Shown here piece by piece: positions 1-12,517 of a DNA stretch of 64,000 nt. Every line of letters starts with the position of its first letter. Positions within the stretch are counted from its first letter, which is position 1. The stretch comes from Metallyticus violacea (taxonomy: Eukaryota > Arthropoda > Insecta > Mantodea > Metallyticidae), in the NCBI GenBank assembly GCA_030762175.1, contig CM060833.1, positions 171,416,501 to 171,480,500 on the forward strand, read 5' to 3'. The notes under the pieces were generated by a model, which did no database searches, was not told the origin of the DNA, and saw nothing but the letters and a program-made list of their open reading frames with translations. The translations under genes and the position numbers were made by a program.

Positions 1-542
1 ATACTACGGTTAGTCTGTTCATCATTCACAGGTCAAGTCATTCAGCTGACCTCTCTTTAAATATGCATCTTAATGTTACATACTATAAAAGATAACATTA
101 TAATATGTATAAAATAACCTTAACGTTCAATACATAAGCAATGCTGTTTATCTCTGGGTTGTTAGCACTTAGCCCTTTAAGTTTTCTATGTGTTTTTGGG
201 ATGGTACCTGGAGTTCCAGAGTCAATCTTATTTTGAGATACAGAATAACTTTTTTACAAAACACAGTATAGGTTTGAACAGTGTGTGTCTTCGCAATTGC
301 CGGTAAAATTTGGTTGCTATACTGTTGGAAAAGCATCAAAACGTTCTTCTTCGTCTTGCAGCGTGTTTGGGTTAGGGTTGCAAAGATTGAATCAGTTAAT
401 AACGGAAGACAAAATGTCAGATCAGTGATGAACACTGGTTTGGAAGATCAGTTTGACTGTAGTAAACCCGTGACTATTGATGAATTGTCCTATAATTCAA
501 CATGAGTCACAGTTCTACATACTATATTTCATATTGTTGAAT
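1..542. other. AT-rich sequence, no gene seen
   Basis: I see no conserved protein, exon pair or recognisable repeat here. The short open frames on both strands lack domain signatures and look like chance. Confidence 0.5.
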
Positions 543-806
543 AATGTTTAACGCTCGTTTTAACTACTGAGGCTCCACAGGCGGTGCACACTGATGATAT
601 GAGGTTAAATGATAAATTGGGAAAAGATTTTTTAAGGAAGTAAATGTTCCAGATCTAAGTTTAGGGTACCTCCCCTCCATATTACTTATGAGGACTGAGG
701 AAAACCTGGAAAAAATCTCAGTCAGGGAGGACGATCCTGGCGGAATTCGAACCCCAAACCTCCCGCTCAAGAGTCCGTGCCTTGACGACCTCGGCCACCC
801 GTGGCA
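543..806 (-). repeat. tRNA-derived SINE, family 2
   Basis: Five or six copies of this family occur in the window. In sense orientation the head is tRNA-like (TGGCCGAGGTC... region), the B box is read as GAATTCGAACCCC near 743, the middle carries CCTCAGT, and the tail reads GCGTTAAACAC. The head is at the right end of this copy and the tail at the left. It is nearly full length but diverged. Short open frames over it are artefacts. Confidence 0.8.
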
Positions 807-2599
807 ATACTATATTATCATGGTTGTCTGGAATATAGGTAACGGTGTAGGCAGATGGGTCCCAGGGCAGTTTTTTGGTGATTATAAGCGCACGCGACAG
901 TCGATTTGTCAAAAATATTTGAGTCGTCAATATCGTGAATAAGATGTGACAGGAGACCAGTCCTGGGTGCACATTATGAACCAGAGAGTAAGAGATGCAG
1001 TAGAATATCCTTCGTCTTTTTCAAGACACGAACTGGGGGAGTTATGCTGACGACCTTTGGGAATGTCAATGACGCAGGAAACGTCACACTGACTAGTACA
1101 GAGACATGTTGTTAACAAATTGACGGATATGTTATGATCTAAATTCCGGGGATTTCCGTAAAAAAGAAGCAGTCTGCTTCATGACACCCCTCCCCCAAAT
1201 GGCTACAAATGCAGCATATACACTGAATAATCTGAAAGTTTAGGTACTAAAACATCCGAACTTGTGATTTTGCTTCTTTAGAAGGGGACATTTTCTGAGT
1301 CAGAAATTGGTAGATGATAAGCAGTGCAAGCTTTTTTCTTGAGGCCATTCGCAATCTTGTGGAAAGATGTAAATGTGTTGTAAAACAGGAAGACATATCG
1401 GAAAAGATATTCAAACACTTTCTCTAAGTATCCTTGTAAAAAGAAAATTTCTGTTAATTAATGACTTTCCCTCGAAATAATTATGACCATGAACCTTGGA
1501 CTCACAACGTAAAAGGAATCGTTGCCCTTCTGCATTGACATTACACTCTACTGAACGTGGTTGATTGCCGACCTTGATTTCTATCCACGCGACCAAGTTG
1601 TCATGACCCGATAGACGGATATGCCTTGTAGCCTTGTGTATTCAAAACTTCTGTTCATGGAAAGTATCACTGTCCCTATGTTTCCTTCACAAACAGTGAC
1701 AATAATATATTGTTTGCTCTGTATTTGTATTAGTGTTTAAGCAGGCAAACAACAATTATGTGGATCGTATACGGTTGTATTCGTGCACTACTTCAGAATT
1801 ATTTTATTATTTCTCTCAGTTTCTGTAGTTTTTCTTTATGCACGAGAGCTTATCCCTATGCTCAACCTCTGGTGCGTTTATAGTTAATCTAAAATGTTAA
1901 TTTAATCTCATTTTTAGATTTATTCATCTCTACAAATAATAATAAAACTATGTGCATCCGAAAAAATAGACAGCACGATTTTGCATGCTGAGAGCGGCAG
2001 CTTGCATTTCTTATAAGATAAAGACCTCTTGTGTTTCCATTCCTTATTTTGAAGTTTGGTTAAAGATTCTAATGGTGGACCCATTTACTTTATCATAGTC
2101 ACAAATATGTCAAGAAATTTCTCTGTTTGTCACAAACAATGTTTTAAATATTGGTTACAAACCTTGACTTTCAACCTTTTTGAGTAGATGTCAACATTCA
2201 AGATAGTAAAGTGCTATCTTTAATACTACAGTAAAATACGCTATGATATGAGATGCCTATTTCCTCTACTAAGTCTCTGATAGTCAGTCATTCGTAGATC
2301 TTGAAACTTCATTCTTGTGCTTTTATTTGTTTAATTTTGTTGTAACGATTCTCCAAGTACCACCTACTTACAGGATATCTGACATATCTTTATAAATGTC
2401 ATAAAGAAGTGTTCCCTTCATTTGCGACTACAGTGAGTATTTGAATTACGGACCAGCAGAGTACAGTTGTGTGCTAGAAGAAACCAGTCTTCAATGCCTA
2501 TAATCCATGTGCAGGTGGCAGCTTGTAGTTAGCTTGAGCTTTGAGACTTTGTGTGCGTGCCTGTGTTACTCGGTGTTTTCACTGTGCTAATTGCTCTTT
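807..2599. other. intergenic, nothing recognised
   Basis: No ORF with a recognisable domain and no microsatellite of note. The short open frames at 927-1118 and 1411-1596 (minus) show no family features. Confidence 0.4.
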
Positions 2600-2840
2600 G
2601 TTAGTTATGGCACTACTACATAAATACATTCTTGAATATCGGGTTTTTATGTGCAGAAGTGGTAAGACAATTCGCAACAATATATCATGGCAATAGTGTT
2701 TCAAGTACAGAAACTGCACACTAGCTTGTTCAAAAGTTACTAGAAACAGGGTCTATCAATCACAAGAAACGTTGTATTCTTACTGAAGAAAAGTAGATGC
2801 CGGCAATGTAGCTGAGAGACATCATTTTCAACATCTCTTA
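2600..2840 (+). pseudogene. remnant of a transposase-type helix-turn-helix region
   Basis: Conceptual translation across stops gives pieces resembling the N-terminal helix-turn-helix (DUF4817-like) region of insect mariner-type transposases: EYRVFM, a stretch like LVQKLLETGSI, then a basic segment ending LTEEK. At least two stop codons or frame changes interrupt it and no catalytic half follows. Very decayed; the assignment rests on short pattern similarity only. Confidence 0.35.
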
Positions 2841-4598
2841 TAACACAAGTTAGTGTTTATTATTGTCGGTTTTAAATACAGTTATGTTTCATGGTTCAGT
2901 CAAATTATAAATACTAATAAATTACTAACTTTACACGCCGCTATTTTGCTCCCTTTCATCGATTGAAATGAAGAAGAAAGGGAGCAGCCTCAGTAAGCAG
3001 CCTCTCTAATGTGGCCCGAAACTCAAATAACCTGACTGCATTTGCTCGACAGGCTCCATTTTCTTAATAAGTCAGCGTTCCTTTATAATTTCAAAAACTG
3101 TTGTGACTAATTAACAACATATGAGCTTGAAATTGTGCTTTTATATTACAGTGTGAAATAACTTGCGTTTTTAAACTGATCAAATGTGGTGTAAAGAGAT
3201 TAACTCTGGTATACATGACATAACGAAATTGTTGTATATATTTGTCAGACATTAAGAAATACTATTGCAAATAACAGCAAAAGTATCAAAATTAGAAATT
3301 ATTAGTAACATTATTTGCTAAAAGGGCCGTTTGACACAGATGGCGACAGAGGGCGAGAAAACCTATCCATCAATATGTGACGTCGTCGCTCTGGTTTGGC
3401 AACTTCTGGCATTTCGCCACTTAGCCACTTATCGGTATCGAAAACGAGTTGCAGGCAAAATTAGTATACTTTGTTTCACAACTATTAACTGGTGCTCCGA
3501 GAGGACCTGGGTTCAGGTCTGGGCTAAGTGAAAGCAAAACTAACACTTTCTAGATTAACACCGGTTGTCTCTCGTTAGATTATTTTTGCTCGTCCCTTTA
3601 AAATTCTCTAGGTATTTCAATGTTTTACATTTTTATATATTATTCGTATTTTAATAATTTATTATGCATTATGTTCCATTTAGTTCACTGTTTCTTCGCT
3701 CGCAGGTCTATCCATCATAGCCGGACATGATCTGCAGCGGCAAAATTGAGTCCAGAATTTGACGGTGACTTTTTCTTCTATGGATAACTTGAATGTCCTG
3801 AAAGCGAAACTGGCCTGGACACTAAATATGAAATACGCTTGATTTTATAATTCATTTTCACTTTGAACTCAAAAAATATTGATATACCAATTATTCTTAT
3901 TAAGTAAGAAGCAAAATAATTAACTAATATTATTATATCATAATTCTGATTTATATAATTTAATTTCAGACAGTTAATATCAAATATACCTAGAAATTTT
4001 GAGCAAGAGTAAAAGTGTGCATTCAGTTCAATTACATTGTGTAATTAGGTACAATGTTGCAACAACTTAGTCAGAGAAGATCTTTACAAGGTTGGTTCAT
4101 ATAATTTTTATTTATCTTAAATGTACGCTAGTAAATGTAACGTGGTTGAAGATCCACCAATTTTTAATCAGAGTATCCCCTCGCTATTGCCTCATATTCC
4201 AAAACTTTCTAAATGAGTAAACGCGCTGAGTAAAAGAATAAGGAAAACTCTTGAATTTTGGAAGATTAATAAATATTTTAAAAACAATCAACATACAATA
4301 ATAAAACTATTTTCAACTTTGTATAGTTTGATGCTACAAGCATAAACATGCTTACGAGCGTAGACAAAAATTGAATATTATATATAGATAACAAATTAAT
4401 TTAAAAGCTAATGCCTGCAGTATACACAAATTAAGACATGTCATATTAATAATCCAAGCAAATATTTAAATCAAACATATACCAATATATCACAATTAAT
4501 AAATTAATTAACACGTTTATAGAATAAATACAAGTAAGATAGATTGATAAGTGACTTAAAAAGTATGTATGATTATTATATCCGCATTCCAAAAGTGT
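2841..4598. other. AT-rich intergenic sequence
   Basis: No recognisable gene or repeat. The open frame at 3331-3531 (plus) has no family features. Confidence 0.4.
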
Positions 4599-4804
4599 GG
4601 ACTCCCGTCAGAACCATTCTCCCTAACTGTTCTTTCTTTCCGTGTTTTCCTCAGTTCTCATAAATGACAAATGCTGGGGAGGTACCCCATACATTTACTT
4701 TTGGAACGTTTCCTTTCTTAAAAAAAAATCCTGTCTCAATTTTTCATTTTATACATCATAAAATGTCCACCACCCATGATGCCTCCGCATTAAACACTAT
4801 TTGA
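4599..4804 (+). repeat. SINE family 2, 5'-truncated copy
   Basis: Matches the body and tail of the family-2 SINE: TTTTCCTCAGTTCTCATAAATG, GGAGGTACCCC, then the tail ATTAAACACTATTT. The tRNA-like head with its promoter boxes is missing, so this copy cannot be transcribed from its own promoter. Substitutions are many, suggesting an old insertion. Confidence 0.75.
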
Positions 4805-4848
4805 AAAATTCCAAAAATCTGAACCATTTGGCTACTAATGCAGCATCT

Positions 4849-5042
4849 AACTTGCTCCCAAGTTAAAAAGTTTAAAAATACGCAACAAGCACAAATACGA
4901 GCTTAAGTCTGAAACAAGTTGTTGGGAAATATGTATTACATTTAACTTGCTCCCAAGTTAAAAAGTTTAAAAATACGCAACAAGCACAAATACGAGCTTA
5001 AGTCTGAAACAAGTTGTTGGGAAATATGTATTACATTTAACC
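4849..5042. repeat. tandem duplication, 94-bp unit x2
   Basis: A 94-bp unit starting AACTTGCTCCCAAG and ending TGTATTACATTT occurs twice, head to tail, with no differences that I can see. Identity of the copies points to a very recent duplication or an assembly artefact. Confidence 0.9.
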
Positions 5043-5359
5043 TTGGCTGCCAACAGCACTGATTACCTGAGTCTCTATAAAAGTGACCAAAATAAAGTGA
5101 TGAGTCATCCCCGAGAAATTTTGAAAGACAGTTTTCGCCGACCGTCGCTTAAATAATGCTGAAGAACAATTTCATCAATACCAAAATCACCATGACAATC
5201 AAAACTAACCGATGAGCAGAAAGAGATTTTAACCCAGTTAAAGCCTGTGGGGAATATGGTAAACAATAATGAAGGAAACATTATAGAAAGATGACGTCAT
5301 TCGATCGTTGAAATGTAAAGTAAACAATATTCAGTGACAGAGAAGGGAAAGCAATTTAT

Positions 5360-5499
5360 AAGATATATATATATATATATGACAACCAAAGAAACAAAAC
5401 AGCGAAACATATGGAACAGTTCATGTCTATATTAAATTTTAATCATCCATGATGCCGGAACGAGCCATCTAGGCTTAATCCTTTAAAGTTGAATGATGA

Positions 5500-5531
<32 letters not shown>

Positions 5532-5549
5532 ATGATGATGATGATGATG

Positions 5550-5610
<61 letters not shown>
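5360..5610. repeat. microsatellites: (AT)n, then (ATG)n/(GGT)n/(TAA)n
   Basis: A short (AT)n run at about 5360-5380 is followed at 5492-5610 by a compound trinucleotide array: ATG repeats, a GGT block, ATG again, then about 20 TAA units. Low-complexity Leu, Tyr/His and Ser open frames on the minus strand are products of the repeat, not genes. Confidence 0.95.
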
Positions 5611-5611
<1 letters not shown>

Positions 5612-5944
5612 CTGTCAGCAAAATACAAATTATAAAATGGAGAACTGCGTGAACTAGCCTTGCTAAAGTTTGTAGTTTACAAAACAAGTACTTTTGAATA
5701 TGGATAAGTTAATGGTAGCTGTTTACAGAATTGCCGATAGTCTGTAAAATTGAAAACCCAACTCTGGAACGTCATATTTATTCTGATTCTTCTATCTTGC
5801 TCAGTAAGTCTGATTCGTACCATCACATCATTCGTCCCCGGACCATTTGAGTTTGCTTTAGTAACCAGGAATAACCTCCATCGAGTGCAATTTTGCTTTA
5901 TTTCCTTTAATGCATTCGCCGAAAGATTTTGAGAAATTACATTT

Positions 5945-6205
5945 TTTGAGTAGTGTTTAACGCCCGTTTTTATTACTGAAGCACCACAGGCGGTGACACT
6001 GATGATACATGAACTGAAATGATAAATTGGGAAAGGATATTTTTTTAAGGAAGGAAACGTTCCAGGCCTAAGTTTAGGGTACATCCCCGGTATTTGCCAA
6101 TTATGGGGACTGAGGGAAACCTGGGAAAAACCTCAGTCAGGAAGGACGGTCCTGACGGGAATTGAACCCAAACCTCCCACTCACGAGTCCGCGCCTTAAC
6201 GGTAG
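5945..6205 (-). repeat. SINE family 2 copy
   Basis: Tail (GTTTAACGCCCGTTTTTATTAC) at the left, B-box region (GGGAATTGAACCC) near 6160 and tRNA-like head truncated at about 6205 (GAGTCCGCGCCTTAACGG). The element is in minus orientation and lacks the last part of the head. Confidence 0.8.
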
Positions 6206-7429
6206 AGGAATGCAATGAAAACTGTTTAAACTCCCTTTATGTATTTTATGGTCAAGAGCTGCAATCATACAACCATCATATAAAAGCTTTCCATACAGCA
6301 ACCCTAAAACGTACTCTTTTGGGTTCTGGTTTTAATTTCGTTTAGACGTTTTATTTTTAACAGTTCCTACAGTTCCAAACAGTTTCTACATAGACTTCTA
6401 CACTCTTGGAACTTGGAACTTTTTTCAGAAGCTTGTTCATTATTATAACTTAAGTTTAGCAATATGCCAAATATCCTATTCGTGGTACATTTTGTGGAAC
6501 TTACTTTTTAGTATAACTCTTACTTAAGTGTAATTGTCAGATAAACGTAGTTTTAACGGTACTGTTCTATACAGCACATTTGTCTATGCTTCCCTTGAAC
6601 ATTTTTGCAGCAAACATTCGGTTAAACATTTTGAAAAACATCTATCGGGTGTTCGCTCGCTCTCGGCCTCTGATTTTTCGTTATAAATTTCCAACTGATG
6701 ATGTAATTCGGGAAAAACTTGACACACACGTACTTCGTGACTGGAAAGCAAAGCATGGTTACGGAAGGATGTGAATTGCACCGCTACGATCTAGCCCATA
6801 TGACGCTGAAGAAGACTGCTGATTGCGTTGTTCTCGGCAGTAGTATGCTATTGTTCCGGGTTCTCAACAGTCATCTGCCTTTGGGTTATGAACACTACAC
6901 TACAGACGTATAGCGCAATCGTACACATTGTGCGACAGCAAGTTACTGTTGACACTACTTTTTCCGAAAAAAAGGTTCCAAAGACAGTTTATCGAGCAGC
7001 TTGGGGTTCTGATATCACCAAAGAAATTTGTCGTTCATTATCAAGGAAAGAAACTACAAACCATGGAAGCATGAAATACATCCATTATTGCCGGAATCAA
7101 TGGTATAGGAGATGAAAAACATACTGCAGGCCTCCCCACTAAAGTTCTTAAAGGAACCGTGGCAGGAGATGGAGGTATCCACAAGCACAGGCCAAACAAC
7201 TTCAAAAAAAAAAAAAAAAAGGATAAAGTAAAGTTTTGTCTTCTGTATGCAAGAGACCAGTCACCTTCACCGCTTCCCGCTTTTATCAATGCACATTAGG
7301 GACTACATTTGGTTTCTTCTAAATAGACATGTTAATTTCCAGAAAATCTGCATACGAGTCTGCAAATCCTCGCGCTTTGTGGTGTGTTCTGACAATCTAC
7401 AGAAATCTTATGCGAGTTTTTGATCAGTT
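6206..7429. other. intergenic, nothing identified
   Basis: Short open frames overlap between 6580 and 7115 (plus) but show no domain. A run of about 18 A at 7203-7220 could be the tail of an unrecognised retrocopy on the plus strand; no parent gene is apparent. Confidence 0.4.
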
Positions 7430-7680
7430 GGACCATCTGCACTGGTTATTTTCAGCAGGATGGTGCTACCTGTCACAGCTTTAATGTCAGCATCAATGAA
7501 ATTTTTCTTTCTTTGAAGATCATGTAATTTCTAAAAGGCCTTGGTCATTAAGGTAATCTGAACTCATTCTTCCAGATTTCTTGTCTGAAAATGTTACATT
7601 TTTTCCAACTGATATTCAAATTTATTCTAGAAAAATGCAGTGCACTCCGTGGTACAGTATTAGCTGATTTCCTAGGACGA
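7430..7680 (+). pseudogene. IS630/Tc1-mariner-like transposase fragment
   Basis: Translation with frame changes gives YFQQDGATCHSFNVS (compare the QQDGAxxH motif around the second catalytic Asp), then ISKGL, then a degraded copy of the motif around the third catalytic acid. Frameshifts and stops interrupt it, so it is a dead remnant. It belongs to the same broad group as the elements at 25548 and 43108. Confidence 0.55.
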
Positions 7681-8584
7681 CGAAGAGCTGTGTTCCTGCT
7701 CCTGTAAAGTTAACACCAGATTTTCGCACTATTTAATGTTTGTTGCTCTGTTCTGAAATGAAGTAGAGATATCTACCTCCCTGATTATCTTGCCAAACAT
7801 TGCCATTCTTGTTACATCCAAGGGATGTTGTTTAACTTGACGCTCTCCAGCATTAGTAAGGCTCATTGCTACTTCTTCAACCAGACCTTAGTTTTAGTAT
7901 CGATTATTACGACGCAATACTCCTATTTCTATCAATTATATACATCACTGTTACATTAAGAGACTCAGTGATAGTGGTGTATGTTTAAGGTTCAAGGGTT
8001 CATGTAGATAAGTGTGGCTATTTTTGAAAAAAATTTGAATCGAAAACGCCTCTCTCTCACCTGGGTATGTGATGTATATTACCAACTTGATGCATTAAAA
8101 GAAATTAATTTCCCGCCATTCCATCAGACAAAGGTTTTGCGAGAGCTAACATTGTCAGAGATTTAAAGCAGTGATTAGACGGTTACGAATACTGGTAATA
8201 TTGGTAATATTGCGCCAACATTAAAGCGCTTATAAAGCCCGCATTGCACCGTTTAACCTTTTTTGATCAGAGTGTTTCACCAGCACCAACAAGAAAAATC
8301 GCTTCGTCAACTCCATACTGCATTTAGTGAATACACTGCAGTAATATCAGAGGTTGTAGAAATGTCTTAGGCACGCAATTTATGTTATATGGTGATAAAA
8401 TGTATAGCTAAATGGGATAAAACTTTTCCATAGAAAATCTTCAATTCTGTTTCGCGAGCGTGGAAATTCGAAGTTAACTATCAGTTTATTCAATAGTTAA
8501 TATTATAAAAATGTTTAAAATCATATAATAGTAGTACAGTTTACTAATTTCGTATTACGTAGCTTAGTATAGAGGGTTTTTTAT
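7681..8584. other. intergenic, nothing recognised
   Basis: AT-rich, no coding signal and no repeat unit that recurs in the window. Confidence 0.4.
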
Positions 8585-8800
8585 TTGTTTTATTTGCGGA
8601 CGCTCTTTAACATATCAGGTCATCAGCGTCTCATTAAATTCAGGACGTAAAACGGCCGACACATTTTGCTCAGAGGCCTCTTCTTTCAGGCTTGAGGTTC
8701 TTTTTCGTGCCGTAAATGCACGACACGGGATCCAACGGTTTACTTTCCTTCCGAAGGAAGCCATATTTAGGATTTTTACGCTCGAAACTCTAGAGAAAGC
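8585..8800 (-). repeat. tRNA-derived SINE family 1, diverged 5'-truncated copy
   Basis: Shares the family-1 body (CGGACGCTCTTTAACAT, TCAGGCTTGAGGTTCTTTTT, CTTCCGAAGGAAGCCAT) with the copies at 9762, 14176, 14778 and 43232. It lacks a clean tRNA-like head and has scattered substitutions; the A-rich tail is represented by TTTTTTATTTG at the left. The 69-residue minus-strand open frame over it is an artefact. Confidence 0.8.
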
Positions 8801-9231
8801 TATCCATCTGGACAACAGCCTCATTTCGAAGATGACGCGTTGTTATCTGTCCGGTATTCAGATTGGAGTACAGGACGTCACAATAATTCATAGTTTCGAG
8901 TTCTTCCGATTAGTTGATTATTTTTTTATTTTAATGACGAAGTGGCTCATGCTTAAGATGTAAAAAAAAAAAAAGTGATCAAAGAAACTTGAATTCGATA
9001 ACAATGATTGAGGTCAGTACATACCGACTGCGCCAAACAGACCGTTCCGCAACTTCTGTCCATTATTGTGTGTTATCATTTTGAATGGAAATTTCTTTAA
9101 TCAGTGACTCAGCGTCCTTTATAAACAATGCCATAACTTTCCAATCTGAATAGGCAGGCCATAAATCTCCTATCTCAAATTGCTTGTCCAAGACCTCTCT
9201 AAAAGCACCGAAATTATTGCGGTATGTGTTA
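8801..9231. other. intergenic spacer
   Basis: No gene. A short A-run at 8963-8974 is the only simple feature. Confidence 0.4.
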
Positions 9232-10500
9232 TTAATTTATTTATTTATTTACCCTGACAAGAGTTAAGGCCATAAGATCTTCTCTTCCACTCTACCAGGC
9301 GAAAAAAACAACAAAAATACAGAGTAAAATATACAAAGTTATATTAAATACAGAAAAAAATAAAATTAAAGATATATACTTCATGTAAATATTACATATT
9401 TTAATATAGTTAGAAAGTTGATAAAGAGAGGGTTAGAATTCCACTTTAATTCAATATTTTTTTCCGAGTGTAAGGGGAAAGGAAGAGGAGAACAAAAAGA
9501 AAAAGAGAAGGAAGAAGAAATAGAAGTGAGAGACTAACTGTTTGATTCCTATAGTTGATATGACGATTTAATCTACGTTTAAATTGCTTTATGTCCGACA
9601 ATCTCTAACCTCAGAAGGAAGGGAGTTCTAGATTCTAGGAACTGACATGCTGAATGAGGTTAAGTAGAAATGTTCAATGACGACATTAAAGTCATATTCC
9701 GAGTTCAAGGTAGGGACAGGTAAACGAAGCGAGAGGCGATATACTGAAAGGTGGAGGTCGGATTTTTTTTTATTGATAGATTTATTTATGGACGCTCTTT
9801 AACAGCTCAGGTCATCAGCGTCCCATTCAACTCAGGGCGTGAAACGGCCGACAAATTTTGCTCAGAGGCCTCTCTTTCAGGCTTGAGGTTCTTTTTCGTG
9901 CCGTAAATGTACGACACGGGACCCACGGCTTTACTTCCCTTCCGAAGGAAGCCATACTTAGGATTTTTACGCCCGGAAAAATCCATCGATCCTGGCCGGG
10001 TTCGAACCCGCGATCTTGGGTGGAGGTCGGGGGATTTTAAACAGGAGCATAAGGTAGTGGAAAGTCCTGTGTTCTTTTAGAGGTAGCCATGACAGTTGAT
10101 TGCGTAGGGATGTCACATGATCAAATTTACCAGTATTGAAGACAAAACGAACACAGGCATTATGAACGCGTTGTAATCTGTATTGAGATTACAGTACAAA
10201 ACATAACCATAATCAAACACATGAATGAGGTATTTTTGAGATTGAGAAATACATATTTTGTTACGTGTTTCAATGTGTGAATCAAAGAAAATGTTTTATG
10301 ACATGTATAGTTTACCTCGATGTGCCATTCTGTATCGGAATCTACATAAACGCCTAGGTGTAATTAATTACATTGTTGTTTAAGTGGTGCACGTTCATGC
10401 CCCGCGACTATAGCGTGTGATTTAAGTGTAGTCCGAGTGTTTGTATCCAGAGTGAGATGAAGGTTACAACAGTCATGAGGTTATTTAATATCCTGTATGT
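9232..10500 (-). mobile_element. CR1/L2-like LINE, 3' fragment
   Basis: Read on the minus strand, the end of a non-LTR retrotransposon ORF2 is visible in several frames: LGVYVDSDTEWH..VNYTCHKTFS, then LQRVHNACVRFVFN, then NSLPSEVRD..KQFKRRLNRH. These match the region just C-terminal to the reverse transcriptase in CR1-like LINEs. The minus-strand 3' end is marked by the (AAAT)n tail at 9232-9250 next to TTTACCCTGACAAG. Stops and frameshifts show it is inactive, and it is 5'-truncated at about 10500. A family-1 SINE interrupts it. Confidence 0.75.
9762..10018 (-). mobile_element. SINE family 1 inserted in the LINE, with 12-bp TSD
   Basis: The SINE is flanked by a perfect 12-bp target-site duplication, GGTGGAGGTCGG, at 9750-9761 and 10019-10030. 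The short A tail appears as TTTTTTTT at the left. The right end contains the B box (GTTCGAACCC) but stops at the CGATCTTGG position, so the A-box part of the head is absent. Confidence 0.92.
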
Positions 10501-11225
10501 AATTTCCTTCAACTTTTCAGTACACGTTGTTGTAATACGCGTAACTCTTGCAATCTATTGCTTACATTTTTAATTTTGAAAGACAAGAAATGAAAACGCA
10601 ACACAAGTGAACAATTTGCCCATCTGTTTCATATTTTCTTTCGAAATGTGCCATGTACTGTCGCGTTATGGACCAGTGCTGACTAATTAAACTGAAGTTT
10701 TCGGCATTCCACATTAAAAATTTCAACAAACTTTTGCACATTACGTACTGTGAGCACCAAGTGTATTAAATTTGTTTCTTAATTACCAGATAATCCATGT
10801 ATGAACTCTCGAGCTCTATGCATCACACTATCAGATGTCACTGCTGAGCAATATTCAACGGAAGTGAGCTGGTTTAATTCAGAATGCATGCTGACCATGG
10901 ATGAGATTATATCGGGAGCACACCTATCATAGCCGCTGTTTAGGATGAAAGATTTTTGTGATGCGCTTTATAGAAAGTTGCGCCCGTTTCTGTTGATAAA
11001 AGGTTCACTTATTAGTAGAGTTTATGGCCTAAAAAGTGAGAAATATGCAAGCAAACATGATTTTTAAAATGGCCAAATATGACGAGACAAATACGCGAAA
11101 ATTTAATCACATAATTGCTACATAAAAATATGACCAAATAAAAAAGACAAAATACATGCAAATTTAGATAAATGCAATTGCTACATTATTTGAGTCACGT
11201 TATTTAAGCATTTATACACAATTTA
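10501..11225. other. intergenic, nothing recognised
   Basis: No coding or repeat signature recognised. Confidence 0.4.
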
Positions 11226-11516
11226 GTTTTTTTTTCTTCTTTTTTTCTTTTTCTTGTTACGGTTCATGTGAACTGCTCTTTGCCTTTTGTTTCCTTCTGG
11301 TCCCTAATATGCTTCCAGATAGAACAGCCTGACGCCGACGGAATCTCCAAGAGCAAGCTACCTTCAAACTGCACCAGCCCACCTCGACTGGACTTTTCGA
11401 CTACATAACAGAATCCAACGAAATGAAATGGAGAGAAGACCGGCCAAGGGATTGGAAACGAGACCTCCCGAATGCGAGTTCCAAGTCATACCGGCTGAAC
11501 CATATCCTCGGTGCCT
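11226..11516 (-). repeat. tRNA-derived SINE, third type (minus orientation)
   Basis: On the minus strand the element begins GGCACCGAGGATATGGTTCA (tRNA-like head), has a B-box-like GTTTCCAATCCC, and ends in an A-rich tail seen here as T-rich sequence at 11226-11255. It resembles the 36890-37330 SINE in general plan. Loss of the canonical B box suggests decay. Confidence 0.55.
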
Positions 11517-12010
11517 TCTTGTTTTTTTTTTTCTTTTTTTGTAAAGATATAGCTCTTAAACCCCTTAAAATATAAATCTGAAAAATAGTTTATCTTGATG
11601 AATAAAATTGTTTTTTAAAACGTAGGCATTAATTTATAAGATTGCAAGACAATTGTTGCGTTTTAAACATATTTGAAAGATTGCCCTCAAAGGCAACGAA
11701 AAAAAAAAATATGACAAGATATATCTAATACAAATACACTTAATTGTTGAGCTTCTGCTTCAAGGTAAGCAAGTATAGAAAAAGAATAATTCTTATTTAC
11801 AAGAGAAGTTTTTACCCACAAAGTCGAAACATGGCTGATAGCTCTTGCTTGTCCTGCATTGTTTCTTTGTGTCTCTTACTGCAGCATTGCTTTTGTCTGT
11901 TACGTAATCAACATGATCCGCGTGCTTCCAATATACTTTATCGAAATTATTTTAATGTGCATTTTCTGGGTGGAACATTAAAATAATACTGACACACTTT
12001 TTAGCCAGAG

Positions 12011-12054
<44 letters not shown>

Positions 12055-12374
12055 AGGAACAATGTTATGTTATATTTAATATGGAGCATGCACATTATAG
12101 AATCTGCTATTTATCAACTAATTTTGAAATGCATAATACCAGTCTTTATAAATTTTTGTCCTTCGATATTATTCATTTTCACAAATATAAGATAAATTTA
12201 TCTCAAAAAATTAATAATCACACAGAAAAACTGCTTTCACATAATCTATGACGGTGTTTGATTTCATACAGGTCTCTCAACGCTTCCCCTCTTGACCTGC
12301 TATATCAGAAGTCTCAGCAGGCTATAAAAGTATAAACATCTAAGGGTAGGGAAGGAAAACTAAATAATTCTGTA
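11517..12374. other. AT-rich spacer with (GA)n microsatellite
   Basis: Downstream of the cuticle gene. The only clear feature is (GA)n at about 12014-12050. The plus-strand open frame at 11744-11986 shows no domain. Confidence 0.5.
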
Positions 12375-12394
12375 AACGATGTTGTATCACATTG

Positions 12395-12400
12395 TTTATT
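12395..12400 (-). terminator. poly(A) signal AATAAA of the cuticle gene
   Basis: AATAAA on the minus strand, 118 bp past the stop codon of the cuticle protein exon. Cleavage is expected roughly 15-25 bp further, near 12375. Confidence 0.7.
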
Positions 12401-12517
12401 TTTTGCAATAAATATAAATAGACAAGCTATTTATGAAATAGCCATAAAACAGGTAGAACAAAGAAGACGAAAGACTGGAGAACAGATTTAAGTCAAGGTG
12501 AAATTTGGAGGTCGTAT

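Noticed and set aside
5443..5687. Leu-, Tyr- and His-rich minus-strand frames
   Set aside because: Products of the ATG/TAA microsatellite.
9858..10040. 60-codon frame reading MLRGLSFRLEVLFRAVN, recurring at 43338
   Set aside because: Translation of the antisense strand of SINE family 1; recurrence is due to the repeat.
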